Positions 33,129-41,603 are shown, counted from the first letter of the stretch. The stretch: 64,000 nt of DNA from Streptosporangiaceae bacterium NEAU-GS5 (GCA_017592665.1 JAGFNW010000018.1:84016-148015); one strand, 5' to 3'. Numbers and translations: made by a program. The notes: generated by a model from the letters alone, not told the origin.

Positions 33129-34196
33129 CTACGCCAAATCTTCTCGCCGGTGGCCCTCCTGGCGCCGCTGGTCGAGTTCCCGGGCAAATTCGGTCCATTC
33201 TTCGCTGACCGAGTATGCCACGCTGACAATTGTGTCCGCCCAGTGCGGGGGAATGGCGTCGATGATTTTCCGCCATTCGCCGTCGTGCGGCGCGCGAGTG
33301 TCCAGCCAGCGCAGGAATTGCCGGCCCGATTCGGTGTAGCGAAGCGCCGGGTCCTCGGTCAGCTTGGGCCGCACGGTCGACCAGGTGATGACGTCGCCAC
33401 CGGCCGTACGCCGCCGGAAGCTGACCAGGCGCGGCCCGCAGCCGGGGCCGTTGCGCCCCTGGCCGCCGCCCTGCTTGTCGGGCACCGGGTCCTGGCCCTG
33501 GCGCATCCGCTCGCGCACGTCGTAGACGGTGCCGAGGGACAGGCCGGCGATCTTGGCGACCTCGCGCAGCGACGCCTCGGGGCGGCTGGCGAGGATCTCG
33601 CTGGCACGCACGCGCGCGGCGGCCGTGCTGATGGGGCGGACCCGGCCGTCGCGGCCGATCCGCACGTTCGACTGGCTAGATTGCTCAGTTGAACGTCGCC
33701 GTATTTCCCCTACGGTCTTCGGCGCGAGGCCGACCACCGCGGCGATGGCGCGGTCGGACCACTCGCCGTACCAGACGATGATCCGCGTCGCGGCGGCCTC
33801 GCGGTCGGCCAGCGACAGCGGCAGCCCGTGCTCGATGTTGGCCTTCACGGCCATGAGGAAGGCCTCGCGGGGGTTGACGTCGACGAACTGCACCCGGATC
33901 GACTCCTCGCCGATCAACTGGGCCGCCCGCAGGCGGTGCATGCCGTCGATGACCTGCATCGTGCGCCGGTTCACCAGGATCGGCGGATATTCGGCGAGCT
34001 TCTCCCCAAGTGTGCGGGTGTGCTCGACGTCCTCGCCGGACAGGCGCGGGGAGTCGGCGGGCAGCAGCGAGGCGAGCGCCACCATCTCGGTGGTGGACGC
34101 CGTCATGGACGTCTTGCCGGCGCCGGCCGTCGCTCGCTGGGCCTCGCCGAGCGGCGCCGCGACCAACAGCGCGGTGGAGTCGAGTGGACCAGGCAC
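33129..34196 (-). CDS. StrR-family (ParB-fold) pathway activator
   Basis: 355 residues. The N-terminal ParB-like domain has LLPADSPRLSGEDVEHTRTL, PPILVNRRTMQVIDGMHRLR and VDVNPREAFLMAVKANIEHG. A HTH region follows (WSDRAIAAVVGLAPKTVGEI) and a second helix pair ASLREVAKIAGLSLGTVYD. This matches StrR/NovG/Bbr-type activators of antibiotic clusters in length and motif order, and not chromosomal ParB. It is first in the 11-kb biosynthetic operon. A near-consensus StrR-type site lies within its own coding region at 33666-33694. GTG start at 34196; an internal ATG (residue 31) is possible. It probably activates the KS operon, and perhaps the divergent peptide operon. Confidence 0.9.
   Translation of the reverse strand: MPGPLDSTALLVAAPLGEAQRATAGAGKTSMTASTTEMVALASLLPADSPRLSGEDVEHTRTLGEKLAEYPPILVNRRTMQVIDGMHRLRAAQLIGEESIRVQFVDVNPREAFLMAVKANIEHGLPLSLADREAAATRIIVWYGEWSDRAIAAVVGLAPKTVGEIRRRSTEQSSQSNVRIGRDGRVRPISTAAARVRASEILASRPEASLREVAKIAGLSLGTVYDVRERMRQGQDPVPDKQGGGQGRNGPGCGPRLVSFRRRTAGGDVITWSTVRPKLTEDPALRYTESGRQFLRWLDTRAPHDGEWRKIIDAIPPHWADTIVSVAYSVSEEWTEFARELDQRRQEGHRREDLA
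33666..33694. promoter_or_regulatory. StrR-type binding site inside the StrR-like gene
   Basis: GTTCGACTG (33666-33674), 11 bases, CAGTTGAAC (33686-33694). The half-sites and the 11-base spacer match the StrR-family consensus GTTCGACTG-N11-CAGTCGAAC, with a single T for C in the right arm. The arms are inverted repeats apart from that G:T-type mismatch. Located about 500 bases into the coding region. Confidence 0.8.
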
Positions 34197-34473
34197 GAGG
34201 GACCATCCCCTTCGGTTAATCGGACCCTTTCAACACCTGACAATCGGGTTAATGCGGCGTTATGGACCCGGAGGCCCGGCGTCGCGGGGCTTCCCGGGGT
34301 CCGCCTCCAGCCTGCGCCACCTGCGCGAACGGGCCTAGGGCAGGCATCACGAGTTCGATGTGAAGATCTCACGCCCGCCACGTGATATTTCGACTAGGAG
34401 TTCTCAATGGAAGGCGCACAGAATCGATTCCATCAGCGGGAGGGAAACGCATCCGAGTCCCAAGGAGCGCACA
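34197..34473. other. Divergent regulatory region between activator and peptide gene
   Basis: 277 bases separate the StrR-like gene from the peptide gene. I see two GGTTAAT direct repeats (34214-34220 and 34247-34253) near the activator start and an AT-richer stretch (34378-34440) before the peptide gene. No canonical StrR site is present here. Promoters for both operons should lie in this region. Confidence 0.4.
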
Positions 34474-34611
34474 ATGAACGGAACGTTGATGTGCGATGCC
34501 GAACTGGTGATCCTCGAGTTCGACGGCCTGACCCGAGCAAAGTTCAATGCGGGTCCGACACATTTTTCGCAGGTGTGCATTCTTGACACGCCGACGCCGC
34601 CCGACGAGTGA
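34474..34611 (+). CDS. Candidate RiPP precursor peptide
   Basis: 45 residues, starting MNGTLMCDAELVILEFDGL and continuing TRAKFNAGPTHFSQVCILD, then TPTPPDE. An excellent AAGGAG at 34462-34467 lies six bases before the ATG. The stop overlaps the GTG of the YcaO gene (GTGA), so production is coupled to the modifying enzyme. An acidic hydrophobic N-terminal half could be the leader; the C-terminal part has Thr, Ser and Cys that a cyclodehydratase could convert. No Gly-Gly or other protease site is evident, and no known precursor family is recognised. Only context supports the assignment. Confidence 0.65.
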   Translation: MNGTLMCDAELVILEFDGLTRAKFNAGPTHFSQVCILDTPTPPDE

Positions 34612-36887
34612 GGCTTGAGTCCGTGACCACGGTCTTAGGGTTCAAGCGCTATCTGCGGTCGGCGGTCGTCGCCGGTGAGGGCGCTTATCTGTTCAGCGAG
34701 CGTGGCGTCATCGCCCTGCGGGGGCGCCACGTCGAGGAACTGGTCCCGTTGCTCGACGGGAGCAGAAGCCGGGCAGAGGTGCTCGCCGAGGCCCCCGCGG
34801 GGGCTCCGGCCGAGCACCTGTCCGCCCTGATGACGCGCCTGGCCGCGGCCGATCTGCTGGCCGAGTATCCGGCCGAGACGCCGGAGACGGCGATTCCCGA
34901 CACGGGGGCCATGGCGTACTGGGAGTCGGCCGGGCTGGACGGCGCGCGTGCGGCCGGCCGGCTGGCCGCGACACGAGTGGGGCTGACCATCCTCGGGGCG
35001 GTCGACGCGGCGCAGGCCCACGAGGCCTGCCGGCTGGCCGGCCTCGAGGTCTCCGCGGACGCGGAGCTCACGGTCGTCCTCTGCGACGACTACCTCGATC
35101 CCGTGCTGTCCGACATCGACGCCAGGCACCGGGCGGAAGGCCGGTCATGGCTGCTGGCCAAGCCGTCGGGCACCAACATCTGGATCGGCCCGGTCTTCGA
35201 ACCGCGGGAAAGCGCCTGCTGGAACTGCCTGTCCCACCGTCTGTGGGGCAACAGGTGGGCCGAGGCGCAGGTCCAGCGGGCCCGGGGGCAGAGCTACCCG
35301 GCGTCGCGGCCCGCGGTCGGCATCGCGGCGAGCGTCGCGCTGGGTCTGCAGTTCACGATGGTGCAGGCGGCCCACTGGGCGGCCGGATACCGAACCCACG
35401 GGCAGCGGGACATCCTCGTCCTCGACATGCTCACCATGGAGGGCCGGCACCACCGAATAGAGGCCCGCCCCCAGTGCGTGGAGTGCGGCGATCCGGGGCT
35501 GACGGCCGACCGGGCGTGGCAGCCGGTGCGGCTGGTCTCGCGGCGCAAGGCCTCCTGCGACGGCGGCGGGCACCGCGCGTGCACGCCCCAGGAGGTCTAC
35601 GACCGCTACGGGCACCTGATCAGCCCGATCACCGGCCTGGTGGCCGAGATCGTGCGTGATCCGGACGCCACCGGCATGCTGCACGCCTACGTCGCGGGGG
35701 AGAATCCGGTGCTGCGGCCCACCCGGCCGGGCGCCATGGATCCCAGCCTCCGCAACATGAACGGAGGCAAGGGCGTCACCGCCCTCGACGCCCGCGTCGG
35801 CGCGCTCTGCGAGGCGCTGGAGCGGCGCTCCGGCTCCTTCCACGGCGACGAGACGCGGGTCACGGCCGCCTACGACCACGTGCGGGACTACGCCGTCCAC
35901 CCCAACGACTGTCAGCTCTACGACGAGCGGCAGTTCCGCGAGCGGCTGGAGTGGAATCGGACGCGCTCGGCCATGCAATATGTCTGCGCGCCCTTCGACG
36001 AGTCCGTGCCGATCGACTGGACGCCCGTGTGGTCGCTCACGCACCAGCGCCATCGGCTGCTGCCCACGGGGATGCTCTACTACGGCGCGCCACATGAGGC
36101 CGGTCTCGGGTTCGTCCGGGCCGACTCCAACGGCGCGGCGGCGGGCAGCTGCCTGGAGGACGCGATCCTGCAGGGCCTGCTCGAGCTGATCGAGCGCGAC
36201 GCGGTGGCCCTGTGGTGGTACAACCGCACCCGCCACCCCGAGGTCGACCTCGGCTCCTTCGGCGATCCGTGGATCGACCGGCTGAAGACGGCCTACGCGG
36301 GATTCGGCCGCGAGCTGTGGGCCATCGACATCACCTCCGACTTCGGCATCCCCGTGGTGGTGGCGCTCTCGCGCCGCACCGGCGGGCCGGCCGGCGACAC
36401 CCCGGAGGACATCGTCTTCGGCTTCGGCGCGCACCTCGATCCGCACGTGGCCGTACGCCGCGCGCTGACCGAGATGAACCAGATCCTGCCCGCGGCGCTG
36501 CGCCTGCGCCAGGCCGGCGCGGCGGGCGGCGATCCCGACGCGCGACGCTGGTGGGACGAGGCGACCGTGGCCTCCGAGCCCTATCTGCTGCCCTGCTCCG
36601 GCAGGCCGGTGGGCCTGGCCGACCACCCGTGGACGTTCCGCTCCGACCTGCTGGAAGACGTCGAGGCGCTCACGGCCCTCGCCGCCGCCAAGGGTTTGGA
36701 AGTGCTCGTTCTCGACCAGACCAGATGCGACATCGGCCTCCCCGTCGTTAAGGTCGTGGTCCCGGGTCTGCGCCACTTCTGGGCTCGGTTCGCCCCCGGG
36801 CGGCTGTACGACGTGCCGGTCGAGCTCGGGCGAGTGACAAATCCCACCGTCTACGATGAATTGAACCCAGTGCCACTATTTGTCTAG
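34608..36887 (+). CDS. YcaO-domain cyclodehydratase fusion (TOMM-type)
   Basis: 759 residues. The first ~90 resemble a PqqD-like leader-recognition wHTH (AYLFSERGVIALRGRHVEEL, LLDGSRSRAEVL). An E1/ThiF-like region follows, with two CxxC pairs for zinc near residues 204 (ACWNCLSHR) and 290 (QCVECGDPG). The YcaO domain occupies about 380-759: GKGVTALDARVGALCEALER, then AAGSCLEDAILQGLLELIER and a Pro-containing end NPVPLFV. Such fused proteins convert Cys/Ser/Thr of a precursor peptide into thiazoline/oxazoline rings with ATP. The precursor is likely the overlapping 45-residue ORF. No flavin dehydrogenase for azole formation is seen nearby. Confidence 0.9.
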   Translation: MRLESVTTVLGFKRYLRSAVVAGEGAYLFSERGVIALRGRHVEELVPLLDGSRSRAEVLAEAPAGAPAEHLSALMTRLAAADLLAEYPAETPETAIPDTGAMAYWESAGLDGARAAGRLAATRVGLTILGAVDAAQAHEACRLAGLEVSADAELTVVLCDDYLDPVLSDIDARHRAEGRSWLLAKPSGTNIWIGPVFEPRESACWNCLSHRLWGNRWAEAQVQRARGQSYPASRPAVGIAASVALGLQFTMVQAAHWAAGYRTHGQRDILVLDMLTMEGRHHRIEARPQCVECGDPGLTADRAWQPVRLVSRRKASCDGGGHRACTPQEVYDRYGHLISPITGLVAEIVRDPDATGMLHAYVAGENPVLRPTRPGAMDPSLRNMNGGKGVTALDARVGALCEALERRSGSFHGDETRVTAAYDHVRDYAVHPNDCQLYDERQFRERLEWNRTRSAMQYVCAPFDESVPIDWTPVWSLTHQRHRLLPTGMLYYGAPHEAGLGFVRADSNGAAAGSCLEDAILQGLLELIERDAVALWWYNRTRHPEVDLGSFGDPWIDRLKTAYAGFGRELWAIDITSDFGIPVVVALSRRTGGPAGDTPEDIVFGFGAHLDPHVAVRRALTEMNQILPAALRLRQAGAAGGDPDARRWWDEATVASEPYLLPCSGRPVGLADHPWTFRSDLLEDVEALTALAAAKGLEVLVLDQTRCDIGLPVVKVVVPGLRHFWARFAPGRLYDVPVELGRVTNPTVYDELNPVPLFV

Positions 36888-36965
36888 CATTCCAGTGTGA
36901 TATTCCTTTCTTAGGGCGATTGATCGGACCATTCCACTGGCAACGTGCGCGACCGGGGGTTGCGC

Positions 36966-38255
36966 ATGGACCCGATATCACGGGGGCGAGACCACCCAGT
37001 GATCGAGAGTGACGGTACGACGCGCATGAATTCCCCCACGGGGCGGCAGGAGGTCCGGCTTGCGCCCCGGCTTGCCCGCGTCATCGTAGGCGTTGTGATC
37101 GGCAGTTACGCCGCGGTCAACATGGTCAGGTTCGTGGCGCTCGGGGAGCCCCATTCACCGGCTCTGGTCGCGCTCGGACTCGTCATGATGGCCACGATCC
37201 TGCTGATGCAGGTATTCCATTTCGGATACGCCGAGCGGCGCAACGGACCTGGCCGGCTGCGCTGGCTCATCGCCCAGGCGCTGCTGGTCTACGGGCCACT
37301 GCCGTGGCTGGGCGAGGGCTGGCTCGGCATGCCGAGCTTCCTCGCGGCCAGTTGCCTGCTGGTCCTGCCGCCCGCGTGGGCGTGGAGCCTGGCGTCGGCC
37401 ATCGTGGTCGGCGACGTCGCGCAGGACGCCGTGGTCAGTGGATTCACGGTGTTCTCCGTCATCTACACCTTCAGCGCGGCCGTCATCACGACCCTGGTGG
37501 TCTACGGCCTGATCTGGCTGTCGGAGCTGGTCACCGAGGTCGATCGGTCCCGCGCCGCGCTGGCCAGGATGGCGGTGGAGAAGGAGCGGCTGCGCTTCGC
37601 GCGCGACCTGCACGACCTGCTGGGATACAGCCTTTCCACGGTCATCTTGAAGATCGAGCTGACCCAGCGGCTGGGCAAGGCCAACTGGGCCCGGGCCAGC
37701 GAGGAGCTCGGCGACGTGCTGCGCATCACCCGGCAGGCGCTCGCCGACGTGCGCATGGTCTCGAGCGGCTACCGGCAGATGTCGCTCCAGACCGAGCTGG
37801 AGTCGGTCGGTGGCATCCTCACGGTCGCCGGGATCGAGTCGGACACCCATGTCGGCATCGACATCTCCGAGCTGTCGCAGCAGGCCAGCACGCTGCTGTC
37901 GACCGTGCTCCGCGAGGGCGTGACGAACATGCTGCGGCACAGCGACGCCCAGCGGTTCGAGATCCTCATCGACCGATCCGGCGAGGAGTCGGAGATCGTC
38001 GAGATGCGGATGATCAACGATGGCCTGCGCGGCCATCTCAGCGAGGACTGCGTCGGCAGCGGGATCAGCAACCTCACGATGCGGGTCGAGGCCAGCGGGG
38101 GGCGGCTGACGGCGGAGGTGCGCGACGGGCGGTTCCATCTGCTCACCGAAGTGCCCGAGAGCTGCCCCGAACCGGCCAAGGCCACCGACGAGACGGCGCT
38201 GAGCAGCACGTTGCACCGATGGTGGGCGCGGAGAGGCAAGTCGCTGTCGGCCTGA
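36966..38255 (+). CDS. NarL/DesK-type sensor histidine kinase
   Basis: About 429 residues. Several membrane helices (VIVGVVIGSYAAVNMVRFV, ALVALGLVMMATILLMQVF, LASAIVVGDVAQDAVVSGF, AAVITTLVVYGLIWLSELV) precede a HisKA_3 domain whose phospho-acceptor is His216 in FARDLHDLLGYSLSTVILK. A C-terminal HATPase-like region follows, with LREGVTNMLRHSDAQRF (N box) and a GSGISNLTMRVEASGGRL G box. Three starts are possible: GTG 36945, ATG 36966 (GGGGG upstream, chosen) and ATG 37026. It lies 78 bases after the YcaO gene and is convergent with its probable regulator at 38296. The signal is unknown. Confidence 0.88.
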   Translation: MDPISRGRDHPVIESDGTTRMNSPTGRQEVRLAPRLARVIVGVVIGSYAAVNMVRFVALGEPHSPALVALGLVMMATILLMQVFHFGYAERRNGPGRLRWLIAQALLVYGPLPWLGEGWLGMPSFLAASCLLVLPPAWAWSLASAIVVGDVAQDAVVSGFTVFSVIYTFSAAVITTLVVYGLIWLSELVTEVDRSRAALARMAVEKERLRFARDLHDLLGYSLSTVILKIELTQRLGKANWARASEELGDVLRITRQALADVRMVSSGYRQMSLQTELESVGGILTVAGIESDTHVGIDISELSQQASTLLSTVLREGVTNMLRHSDAQRFEILIDRSGEESEIVEMRMINDGLRGHLSEDCVGSGISNLTMRVEASGGRLTAEVRDGRFHLLTEVPESCPEPAKATDETALSSTLHRWWARRGKSLSA

Positions 38256-38295
38256 GAAAGCACTGCCCAGCCCGGGTCTGTTTGGGTCGGTGGGG

Positions 38296-38901
38296 TCACA
38301 GCCAGCCCATGTCGCCGGCGATCCGCACGGCGTCGATCTTGTTTCGGGCGTTCAGCTTGGTGACGCTGCTGGTCAGATAGTTCCGTACGGTCCCAGGGGA
38401 CAGGAACAGCTGCTTGGCGATCTCTTCGGGGGTGGCTCCTTCGGCCGTCAGCCGGAGCACCTCGACCTCGCGGGCCGACAGCGGGTTCTCGGCGCTGTCC
38501 CAGGCCATCAGGGCCAGTTGCGGGTCGATCACGCGGGTGCCGCGCGCCACGTCGCGGATCGCCTGAGCCAGTTGCTCGGGCGGGCCGTCCTTCAGCATGA
38601 AGCCGGAGACGTGCGCGGACAGGGCACGGCGGAGGTTGCCTGGCTTGCCGAGGCTGGTGAGGATCAGCACCCTGACCTCGGGCAGATGGGTCTGCAGCTG
38701 GGCGGCGGCGGTGAGGCCGTCGAGGCCGGGCATGTCGATGTCGATCACCGCGACGTCTGGTCGGTGCCTGCGGGCCTCTTCGAGGATCTTGTCACCCGAT
38801 CCGACCTCGGAAAGGACGCGGATGTCGGGCTCGAGGTTGAGCAGTGAGACAAGTGCGTGGCGGAGCATCGCGAGATCCTCGGCCATCAGGACACCGATCA
38901 T
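38296..38901 (-). CDS. NarL/FixJ-family response regulator
   Basis: About 201 residues. Receiver domain with acidic pocket VLMAEDLAML, phospho-acceptor Asp54 in VAVIDIDMPGLDG, Thr in LILTSLG and Lys in GFMLKDGPPEQL. The LuxR-type HTH is at the end: NPLSAREVEVLRLTAEGATP and EEIAKQLFLSPGTVRNYLTS. An upstream in-frame ATG at 38934 exists, but 38901 gives the usual start (MIGVLMAED). It is convergent with the kinase, 40 bases apart, and most likely its partner. Target genes unknown; the peptide operon is the nearest candidate. Confidence 0.92.
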   Translation of the reverse strand: MIGVLMAEDLAMLRHALVSLLNLEPDIRVLSEVGSGDKILEEARRHRPDVAVIDIDMPGLDGLTAAAQLQTHLPEVRVLILTSLGKPGNLRRALSAHVSGFMLKDGPPEQLAQAIRDVARGTRVIDPQLALMAWDSAENPLSAREVEVLRLTAEGATPEEIAKQLFLSPGTVRNYLTSSVTKLNARNKIDAVRIAGDMGWL

Positions 38902-38962
38902 CCCGTCCGCTTGTGGCCCCGTCACTTGCCACATGTTAAAGGACTATCTGGCGAAAGCTCAC

Positions 38963-38985
38963 GAACAACATCATTTGTCTTGTTC
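38963..38985. promoter_or_regulatory. Inverted repeat upstream of the response regulator
   Basis: GAACAA (38963-38968) and TTGTTC (38980-38985), an 11-base spacer, in an AT-rich stretch 62 bases before the regulator start. Possible operator or part of the promoter; no other support. Confidence 0.25.
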
Positions 38986-39021
38986 AGAAAACTCGGCAGT
39001 AAGAATTGAGCGCCATTCTTT

Positions 39022-39210
39022 TCACACCCCGGCCAACGTCGGGTGAGGCGCGACGGTCGAGCCGTCCGGCAGCAGCAGCCCGGTGTCCTCGAACAGGACG
39101 ACGCCATTGCAGAGCAGGCTCCACCCCTGGTCCGGGTGGGCGGCGACGACGTGCGCGGCTTCGCGGTCGGAAGCGGTGGCAGTCGGGCATTCGGGCTGAT
39201 GCGGGCACAT
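39022..39210 (-). CDS. DUF5999 small Cys-containing protein
   Basis: 62 residues. MCPHQPECPTATASDREAAH and GWSLLCNGVVLFEDTGLLLP match the actinobacterial DUF5999 family, with an N-terminal CxxxxxC pair and a third Cys. Function unknown. A GAGGTG Shine-Dalgarno lies before the ATG at 39210. Single gene unit, with a palindrome (39286-39301) about 80 bases upstream. Confidence 0.85.
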   Translation of the reverse strand: MCPHQPECPTATASDREAAHVVAAHPDQGWSLLCNGVVLFEDTGLLLPDGSTVAPHPTLAGV

Positions 39211-39285
39211 GGCACACCTCTCAGTGGGTTCTACTCCTGTGGTCGGGGGACGGATTCCTCCTGGCCTTACAAGTACAGAGTGAGC

Positions 39286-39301
39286 TACGTCACTGGACGT
39301 A
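39286..39301. promoter_or_regulatory. Palindrome upstream of DUF5999
   Basis: TACGTC, four bases, GACGTA: a perfect 6-bp-arm inverted repeat between the antiporter stop and the DUF5999 start. Candidate operator for the DUF5999 promoter. Confidence 0.35.
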
Positions 39302-39318
39302 CACTTGCAGGAGAGTTG

Positions 39319-40419
39319 TCACGGACTGACGGCGAGCACAACGTATGCCGCAAGCACCGCGAGATGGACACCTCCCTGGAGGGGGGTGGCCCGCCCGGGG
39401 ATGACGGTGAGCGTGCCGAGGGCGACCGTGAGCGCCAGCAGCACCATGTGGGTGGCGCCGAGGCCGAGCAAGAGCGGCCCGCTGAGCCAGATCGAGCTGA
39501 CCGCGACCGCCGGAATCGTCAGCCCGATGCTCGCGATCGCCGATCCATATGCCAGGTTGAGACTGGTCTGGACGCGGTCGCGGCGGGCCGCGCGGAGCGC
39601 CGCGATGGTCTCGGGCAACAGCACCAGCAGCGCGATGACCACGCCCACCACCGACGGCGGCAGGCCGGCCGAGTCGACCACCTCCTCGACGGTCGGCGAC
39701 TCGACCTTGGCCAGGCCCACCACGCCGACCAGTGCGACCAGCAGCAGCGCGACGCTGATCAACGCGGTCCGGGCCGTGGGCGGGCTGACGTGCTCCTCGC
39801 GGTCGACGACCTCGCCCTCCGTGGTGATCGGCAGGAAGTAGTCGCGGTGGCGGACCGTCTGCGTGCTCACGAACAGCACGTACAGGCAGATCGAGGCCAC
39901 CGAGGCGAACACCAGCTGTCCCGTCGAGAACCGCGGCCCGGGCTCCGACGTGGTGAACGTCGGCAGCACGAGGCTCAGCGTGGCGAGCGTCGCGGCCGTG
40001 GCGAGCGCCGCCCCCGTGCCCTCGGGGTTGAACACGGCCACCCGCCGGCGCAGCGCGGCCACCAGGATGCACAGGCCGACGATGCCGTTACAGGTGATCA
40101 TCACGGCGGCGAAGACCGTGTCGCGGGCGAGGGTGGCGTTCTTCTCCGAGTTGCCGGCCATCAGCGTGACGATCAGCCCGACCTCGATCGCCGTCACCGC
40201 GACGGCGAGGACCAATGACCCGAACGGCTCGCCGATCCGGTGGGCGATCACCTCGGCGTGGTGCACGGCGGCCAGCACGGCCCCCGCGAGGAAGACCGCG
40301 ACGAGCAGCACCGCGATCGGCACCAGCTGGCGCCCCCAGGTCGGGATCAGCAGCAGGGCCGCGGCGATGGGCAGCGCGACCGTCCATCGCGAGCGGTACT
40401 CCCGGAGCCGTCTGATCAT
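39319..40419 (-). CDS. ChaA-type cation (Ca2+ or Na+)/proton antiporter
   Basis: 366 residues with about eleven membrane helices. The alpha-repeat signatures are visible: GSLVLAVAVTAIEVGLIVTL with Glu in TAIEVGL, and LLVLLPETIAALRAARRDRV. Both carry the acidic residues for ion exchange. Related to ChaA/y4hA transporters that expel Ca2+ or Na+ in exchange for protons. The C-terminal half repeats the N-terminal fold. No neighbour suggests a specific role; ion specificity is not determinable from the sequence. Confidence 0.88.
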   Translation of the reverse strand: MIRRLREYRSRWTVALPIAAALLLIPTWGRQLVPIAVLLVAVFLAGAVLAAVHHAEVIAHRIGEPFGSLVLAVAVTAIEVGLIVTLMAGNSEKNATLARDTVFAAVMITCNGIVGLCILVAALRRRVAVFNPEGTGAALATAATLATLSLVLPTFTTSEPGPRFSTGQLVFASVASICLYVLFVSTQTVRHRDYFLPITTEGEVVDREEHVSPPTARTALISVALLLVALVGVVGLAKVESPTVEEVVDSAGLPPSVVGVVIALLVLLPETIAALRAARRDRVQTSLNLAYGSAIASIGLTIPAVAVSSIWLSGPLLLGLGATHMVLLALTVALGTLTVIPGRATPLQGGVHLAVLAAYVVLAVSP

Positions 40420-40468
40420 GTTCCGAGTGTAAAAGGTGGACCGGGCGTCGCAATAAGTGGCATAGCGG

Positions 40469-41587
40469 TTACTGTTGGTAGGAGCTCAGCTCGCGTGGCT
40501 CGTCGTCGCCAGGGGGAGGAAACCAGCTCGCGCTCCAGCGAAGGCCGAGGCCGCGGTGCTCACCGGCGGTCAGCGCGCCCTCCCTGATCGCGATGGGGCG
40601 CGGCTCGGCGAGCACGCCGAGCGCGGCGAACGAGGCGTCCTCCACCTCCTCGACCATGGCCGGCTGCGGCAGCGCCAGGGCCAGCTGCCCGGAGATCTCC
40701 GGCAGGAGGTGGGGGTAGACCGGCACGTCGTAGGTCCGCGCCAGCTCCGCGATCCGGAGGAACGGGGTGATCCCGCCGACCCGGATCACGTTGGGCTGGA
40801 CCACGTCGCAGGCCCCGGCCGCGAGCAGGTCGCGAAAGCCGTACGTGGTGTAGACGTTCTCGCCGACGGCGACCGGCACACCGGTGGAGCGGCGCAGCGC
40901 GACGTGGCCGGGGACGTCGTCGGCCGGCAGCGGCTCCTCGATCCAGTGCAGGTCGAAGCGTTCGAGGGCGGCCAGGGCGCGACGGGCGCGGTGCAGATCC
41001 CAGCGCTGATTGGCGTCGATCATCAGCAGCCGGTCGGGGCCGATCACCTCGCGCACCGCGGCCACGCGTTCGACGTCCTCGGCCAGGTCTGGGCGGCCCA
41101 CCTTGATCTTGACGGCCGGGTAGCCCGCGGCCACCCACCGCTTGGCCTGCGCCACCAGGTCTTCCAGCGGATAGTGCAGGTTGACGCCGCTGCCGTACAC
41201 GGAGATCTCGGGGCGCCGCCGGCCCACCGCGCCGGCCAGGTCGTACGGCCCGCAGTGCAGATCCCACAGGGCGAGGTCGACGCCGGCGAGCGCGACCGTG
41301 GTGACGCCGCCGGGCCCCGCCTCGCGGAGGCGCCGCCACAGCAGATCCCACACCACCTCCGGATGCGCCGGCAGGCCGAGCAGTGCGGGCCGCACGTCGT
41401 GCTCGAGCATGGCCTGTACGGCTTGCGCCCCGACCTGCGGCGTCCAGGTGAAGCCGGTGCCCCGGCGGCCGTCCGACAGGGTGACCCAGCAGGCGATCAC
41501 ATGGTTGAACGGGACGTCGGCGCCCCACGGCCGGCGCAGCGGAACCGTGCGGAGCTTCGTGGTCAGCTCGGCGATCGTGGCTCGCAT
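40469..41587 (-). CDS. Enolase-superfamily (MR/MLE subgroup) enzyme
   Basis: 372 residues. N-terminal capping domain, then the barrel with YPAVKIKVGRPDL (KxK base), metal ligands in LMIDANQRWDL (Asp), WIEEPLPADD (Glu) and VAVGENVYTTYG (Glu), and YPHLLPEIS. This supports acid-sugar dehydratase, racemase or dipeptide-epimerase chemistry on an alpha-proton of a carboxylate. The neighbouring SDR epimerase, LacI regulator and aldose epimerase favour a sugar-acid dehydratase. Substrate unknown. It lies 86 bases downstream of the epimerase gene, in the same direction. Confidence 0.85.
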   Translation of the reverse strand: MRATIAELTTKLRTVPLRRPWGADVPFNHVIACWVTLSDGRRGTGFTWTPQVGAQAVQAMLEHDVRPALLGLPAHPEVVWDLLWRRLREAGPGGVTTVALAGVDLALWDLHCGPYDLAGAVGRRRPEISVYGSGVNLHYPLEDLVAQAKRWVAAGYPAVKIKVGRPDLAEDVERVAAVREVIGPDRLLMIDANQRWDLHRARRALAALERFDLHWIEEPLPADDVPGHVALRRSTGVPVAVGENVYTTYGFRDLLAAGACDVVQPNVIRVGGITPFLRIAELARTYDVPVYPHLLPEISGQLALALPQPAMVEEVEDASFAALGVLAEPRPIAIREGALTAGEHRGLGLRWSASWFPPPGDDEPRELSSYQQ

Positions 41588-41603
41588 GGTCGCTCTCTAA
41601 GTC

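Noticed and set aside
36894..36945. CCAGTG/CACTGG inverted repeat after the YcaO gene
   Set aside because: Six-base arms with a spacer over 30 bases; expected by chance.
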